Origin: Lottia gigantea
Taxonomy: Eukaryota; Mollusca; Gastropoda; Lottiidae
NCBI RefSeq assembly: GCF_000327385.1
Contig: NW_008710370.1
Coordinates: forward strand, 4,193,739 to 4,257,738
Reading direction: 5' to 3'
DNA: 64,000 bases
In this document: one piece after another, positions 59,400 through 64,000 of the stretch
Layout: each line of letters opens with the position of its first letter
How positions within the stretch are numbered: position 1 is the first letter of the stretch
The notes under the pieces: model-generated
What the model was told of the DNA's origin: nothing
Database searches by the model: none
The model's input: only the letters and a program-made list of their open reading frames with translations
Position numbers and translations under genes: made by a program

Positions 59400-61130
59400 A
59401 TCCCGATCTGTTCAAAGGATCGAACATATTAACCCATAAATATAATATCTTCTGTATAATTCTAACCCATTTGATCATTCAGAACATAGACTACCAATCT
59501 TAGAGTCGGTTTACGTCAACAGTTACACTTGTGTCTGTTGAGATGGGTGTTTAGTTATCGATGATATAAACTATATAACATAATATATGAACAATGGTAT
59601 TTGTCCCACGATATTGCTCATATTACTTAAGTATATACGTCATCTACGGCGATATCGTCTCATGGCAATCTCCCCTAACGATCGTCCGTACAAACATTCG
59701 TCTCTGTACCCTTCAAATTATAAAGTAAATCGTGCCAGGAGTGAGGGTAAATTTCTTTGCTCCTTCCCGCTACGTAAAGTAAAATGTAATCCATTTAGGA
59801 ATATAAGCCTATTAGTAAGTACGCAAGGACTCATTATTTCATTGTCATTTCCTGCAATGGAATGAATTCCTTGATATAGTAATCGATGGTTTGTCCCTCT
59901 CACAGCTCCGCATATACTCCGTTGTGCATCTACTTGTAATTGTTCTATCTTGCCTGTTAATTGAGCAGTGCACCCATCTCCACATTTTAAATTTTCAATT
60001 GCCCATTTTTTTTCACCTCGAGTTGATGTTTGGGTTAGTTCGATGATGTTCAAAGTATCTTTTTCAACCATTTTCAGTTGTTTTCATTGAAAAGAAAGTT
60101 TCTCCGTCAGATGTTGACACAGTAATCACTCCAGTATATAATCCTCACAGTTTCAACCTTTAAAACAATAATTGAAAATTATAATTTTAATTCAGCGAAA
60201 CTTACAGCATCAGAAAACTTTCTCTTCGTGTGGGCCACCATTTTGAAAAATGGCAGAATATTTGTGGCTGTTCAATTTATCAATTCATATCGGGCTTTAC
60301 AGACATTTTCACACAGCCAGACATTTACATGTTGTTTGAAGGCTTAGTTGAATTATAATAACCTTTTTTGTAAAACAAATTCGATCAAAGTCGAGGTAGT
60401 GATTTAAAATGGTTGTCTACGTAGATTTGTATGGCGTTGAAAGTTACACATGCTCATCTGCGTGCGATAAATAGTATTCAAATATAGAATGTTTTCATTA
60501 CCTAACTTCATTACCTAACTTGCAATTATTAATTCTTCAGTCATTTGTTGTCGACTACATGTTCATATTGTTCGTACTGTGTCACGCGTGATTGATTTAA
60601 AAGTGCGTAATACTATAGTGGATATAAAAAAAATACAAACACACGGAATGATCTTAAAGAGTTCCTTATGGATTACAGGGTTGATGAGATAATCAATCGG
60701 TTAAATGTAATGTGTATAGGCTTTTATTTACATTACTTCATGCCCTCTGAATTTCGCTGATTAATATTATCTTAACATATGATTTCAAATTGTCAAGACG
60801 TGTAGTCTGCGCACTCCCGCACTCTTTATCGCATTTTGAGCAGCGCGCCAATCGGTCTTACCGCAGAGCTACCGTAATCAACAATATGGCACAACATTAA
60901 AAATTTCACTTCACCGGCATACTAGATCTATCATGATGTAGGTATGTTTGTATACCAATCTAATTTAAATTGGACCAAACTTTCGTTCCGTTTTTATTAA
61001 CTTTTACTTTTAATACAGCCACTTCAGTTAGGGTCTAAAGACGGCCTTCTTAATGATACCGCCAGCCAATCAAAATCATGCCCTCTCGTGCCACGAACAA
61101 AAGGTGTATTCTGAGAAGCCTTAGGCATCG
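59400..61130. other. Stretch between the PAN exon and the Tc1 fragment
   Basis: Contains only the weak 117-codon ORF described separately; otherwise nothing recognised. Confidence 0.4.
59718..60071 (-). CDS. Hypothetical ORF, unrecognised
   Basis: A 117-codon open frame starting MVEKDTLNIIELTQTSTRG, with NLKCGDGCTAQLTGKIEQLQ further on. The first ~80 residues look protein-like in composition; the rest looks random. No signal peptide and no family recognised. It may be part of a spliced gene or chance. A separate candidate start, MVAHTKRKFSDA followed by GTAAGT, lies just upstream near 60190-60235. Confidence 0.22.
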   Translation of the reverse strand: MVEKDTLNIIELTQTSTRGEKKWAIENLKCGDGCTAQLTGKIEQLQVDAQRSICGAVRGTNHRLLYQGIHSIAGNDNEIMSPCVLTNRLIFLNGLHFTLRSGKEQRNLPSLLARFTL

Positions 61131-61429
61131 AATGCATCTTATGTCCATGTCACAAAATCTCAGTGCTGGAGAAGGCAGGGATTTTATTGACCTTATCATG
61201 AGATACAACCAGTTATCCATGATTAACTACAAAGGAAGTTGCTGACGAAAAGAGCTAGATTAAAAGAAATAGTCGATGATCTCCACTGCTCCAGGAAAGG
61301 CTGTCGTTTGCCAATTACTGCTAGTAGGTTACTTCTTTTGCTCAATTTTAATCATTACGAAAATTAGCTTTTCATTGTGCTAATTGCGATTTTGTTTGAA
61401 TGAGAATGTGCTTCTCCGGTAAAAATGAT

Positions 61430-61690
61430 ATTAATGGAAATTTTGAAGTCTGCTCGAAAGATCCTCAGTGCTTGATGAATCCAATCTTTGAGCCAGAGTA
61501 TCTGACTGGTCGACAAAAGAACATCCGTAGGCTAGGCTTGGGACACCTTTATTCTGCTACTCTCGCTCGACGATCGGTGGTAGGACGACAGACATCATGT
61601 TGGGAACGTGTCGATTGCGCGAGAAACGTATGTGATCCAGTTGAGACACATTCGGGAAAGAAAAGTGATCCAGGATGACAAACTTGCCGA
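61430..61690 (+). mobile_element. Tc1/mariner-like transposase fragment
   Basis: Plus-strand text 'LDESNL', then in the adjoining frame GRQKNIRRLGLG and YSATLARRSVVGRQTSCWE. This fits the Tc1 stretch around the catalytic DES motif (DESRF...DGRQ...RR.G...Y......R...G.S.MVW). Frames shift between the parts and the flanks are decayed; no terminal repeats located. Confidence 0.5.
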
Positions 61691-61765
61691 TCAAAAAAAG
61701 TGTTTCAGATCGACTTTAGAGGACGATTACATATAGTTCATATACACCTAATATCTCATAAATAT

Positions 61766-61950
61766 ACTTTACACCATATATCTTATCTATATAATTTATT
61801 TACACCATATATCTTATCTATATAATTCATTTACACCATATCATATCTATATAATTTATTTACACCATATCATATCTATATAATTTATTTACACCGTAAA
61901 TCATATCTGATAAATATGCTTTTCAATAAATACACTTCATTTACACCATA
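61766..61950. repeat. AT-rich tandem repeat, 5-6 units
   Basis: TTTACACCATATATCTTATC followed by TATATAATT, in units of about 33-37 bp with indels. Confidence 0.8.
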
Positions 61951-62761
61951 TATCTACCCTGCCTGAAAGACTACATTATATTTAATAAGGACTAAATAAT
62001 ATTTGTGCACTTATGATAGCTATAATCATGTAATAGTAATCTAGCTTTGAATAATGACTAATGAAATCAAAATAATGTCTAACAAACAGCTGAATAGCAA
62101 TACGAGTAAATAATTAGCTTAAATAATTAATAAAATCTTTGATATTCCAGTACATTAACGTAAGATAAATAGAAGTATGGATTATCCACCAAGATAAAAG
62201 CTTAAAATGCTGTCTTCATTAAATATAAATGTATTCCACACCCTTGGCAACAGTTCATCCGACGTTAGAGAACTTGGTAAACATGCATACTTAAGCTAGC
62301 AAATAAAGAGATATATTTTACATTCAAATAGATTGATGACTGTAACTAGACAAGACGGTCACAGAGGTACTTTAATTTCAAACTTTTATAACATCCGATG
62401 ATACTGTATATCCCATGTGTATAACAAGAAACTGACTGTAGGCGGTGCAAAGTAGTAAACATATTTATCTATTAGGGTACATATCGAATTCTTATTGAGG
62501 TTATGGACTGCAAAAATTGTATCTGAATTATTTCTTGTTTCTTCATATGGGACCCAGAAGAAAGGAAATTTGAATATATATGGAAATGAATGTATTTCAT
62601 TTCAGATAGTCGTGATGAATCAGCATCGCCAAATTATGTGATTATACTTGTAAATATTAACTATATGGGGATATAAAGACATCTATCTGAAACTGTGCAA
62701 TAAATGAAGGTCAATATAACAAGATAAAAATGATCTTTTGTATGATGGCTCTAAAAATAAA

Positions 62762-62940
62762 TCACGTACCGTACCCTTCGCAAATGATTCTAAATGATGA
62801 ACTGAATGAATTAGATCTTCTCTTAGAGAGATCTGCAATTTTGTTTTGTCGTTGGGGCAAGTCATGGTAAATTGAACGTACAATGGTCGCCGCTGATTAG
62901 TTCGATCTAACATTGGTAGTAGCTACAAGCCTACCTTCAG
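62762..62940 (-). CDS. Possible exon, unrecognised
   Basis: Open minus-strand frame LLPMLDRTNQRRPLYVQFTM, then TCPNDKTKLQISLREDLI...FAKG, preceded by GCTTGTAG and ending near GTACGTG. The text looks coding, but its phase does not connect with the fibrinogen-like exon upstream or the PAN exon downstream. Function unknown. Confidence 0.22.
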
Positions 62941-63482
62941 TGTGTATCAAACGGTAACTCGGACAATAGTCATGTTGCCGTTCACTGAAAGCATAATTGA
63001 TGCTTTTGTTTCTTTGCTGTTTTCCATGTACATTGCCAACCTACCTTTTTTAGGAAGGCAGGTGATCGACACAGTAACCGAAAATATACTTTTAAATGTT
63101 CTTGCGTAAGCCTTCTTGAAAATTTTTGATCGCTCAAAGGTCTTGTGTAAAGCTTTTTACAGTTGATACCTTAGTAATTTATGACAATGTTGAATAGGGA
63201 TTGATATTTCTGTTCAGTTTTAAGTTTTCATTTTCTTCATGGTGAAATTCCTCTACATCTTAAGCTACTTATATGAACATAGAAGTATTCGTTAAAGTGA
63301 CCTAAAAGAAAATGAAGAATCTATGATTTATTCATAAGATCATCTCATTGTGAAGCAGATGCATTTCAGTTTTGACAAATATCCGGGCGCTTTAACAAAG
63401 CAACTTACGTAGGCCACCTTAAACAACTTTATATTCAATTGTCCCTGAAGTAAAAATGATATTCCTGTGTTAAGATTCATAC

Positions 63483-63900
63483 CTGTATCTCCATTTAAAA
63501 ATGCAGTAACTGGTAAATCATCTTTATATGAAGAAAATCCTTCATCGTGTCTTTCAGTTTTGTCATTGGCGTCACAATTACAGCTAGAACCACCATAGCA
63601 CGAGTTATTTAACTTACAAGCACAGTTCATTTGACCTTTAACACCACCAAAAAAATAATCTGCCAAAGATCCATCACGTGTTCTCCAACCATTGTCTCTC
63701 ATTAAACTCGAATCATGACAAATAACTTTCATATACTGTTCACAGTACGTAGATGAATCAGCAATGGCAGAAATATAGTTTAAACCAATAGAATAATTCA
63801 CATCGTATACACCACTTCGTGTAGCCTCATGACCTCGTAATTTGGTATTATTGTTCCATGTTGAATCTGGAGAAGAATCATGGGTAAAAATGGGGTAATT
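63483..63900 (-). CDS. Exon with fibrinogen-C-like domain of the contactin-associated-protein type
   Basis: 418 nt, probable acceptor TTGTTAAG, donor GTATGA after GDTG, so phase 0 to 1. Motifs: HEATRSGVYDVNYSIGLNYI; YCEQYMKVICHDSS; ...GWRTRDGS; CACKLNNSCYGGSSCNCDAN; then HDEGFSSYKDDLPVTAFLNG. This is the atypical fibrinogen-related domain of CNTNAP/neurexin IV relatives and many invertebrate matrix proteins. It belongs to a secreted or membrane protein whose other exons lie at least partly beyond the right edge. I could not identify the next exon with confidence. Confidence 0.8.
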
Positions 63901-64000
63901 CTTAACAAAGGTGTCCAAATTTTGAAATAATTAAATTGAAAATTGTACACAATATAGGGCTATTAAATTAAACTACCTTACAAATGTAACATGATGTATT

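Noticed and set aside
58473-63900. Treating fibrinogen-like, PAN and sushi exons as extra 5' exons of the large mosaic gene
   Set aside because: That gene has its own signal peptide at 46.3/34.5 kb, and the fibrinogen-like to PAN phases do not match directly.

Overview
This is an AT-rich, intron-rich, transposon-dense animal genome window, most likely from a mollusc or another lophotrochozoan (bivalve-like). That assignment is an inference. It rests on short GT-AG exons in long introns, many small TTAA-flanked MITEs, tRNA-derived SINEs, and tandem-repeat-carrying elements with cores of about 160 bp, a type known from bivalves. There are no bacterial genes, operons or ribosome binding sites.

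One minus-strand gene dominates positions 46312 down to 1 and runs off the left edge. I traced 33 coding exons whose splice phases all agree (4964 nt, about 1654 codons so far). The order is: signal peptide, acidic pro-region ending in a furin-type RDKR site, a SEA-sized globular region, a Cys cluster, NIDO, AMOP, VWD, a post-VWD segment, one cadherin-like/Ig-like module, then at least 16 EGF-like modules with exon 33 opening another. This is the order seen in MUC4/SUSD2-related and invertebrate 'mucin-like' extracellular matrix proteins. From exon 20 on, every complete exon is phase 1-1 and holds one or two modules. The gene has a 7-nt coding first exon separated by an 11.7-kb intron, and an 8-nt microexon (exon 8) needed to keep frame.

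Further right on the same strand are parts of one or more other secreted-protein genes: a fibrinogen-like exon of the contactin-associated-protein type (63483-63900), a PAN/apple exon (59092-59318) and a sushi exon (58473-58627). PAN and sushi join in phase. The fibrinogen-like exon does not join PAN directly.

The introns and flanks hold most of the repeats: several MITE families (many ending TTAAAGG...), hAT-like MITEs (one with a perfect 8-bp target-site duplication), tRNA-derived SINEs, tandem-core elements, foldback elements, a LINE 3' fragment, a Tc1-like transposase fragment, a retrocopy-like pseudogene and five minisatellite arrays. Three of the arrays lie within about 40 bp of splice sites of the big gene. 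The 12-kb stretch between the first exon (46312) and the sushi exon holds mostly decayed repeats and no convincing gene.
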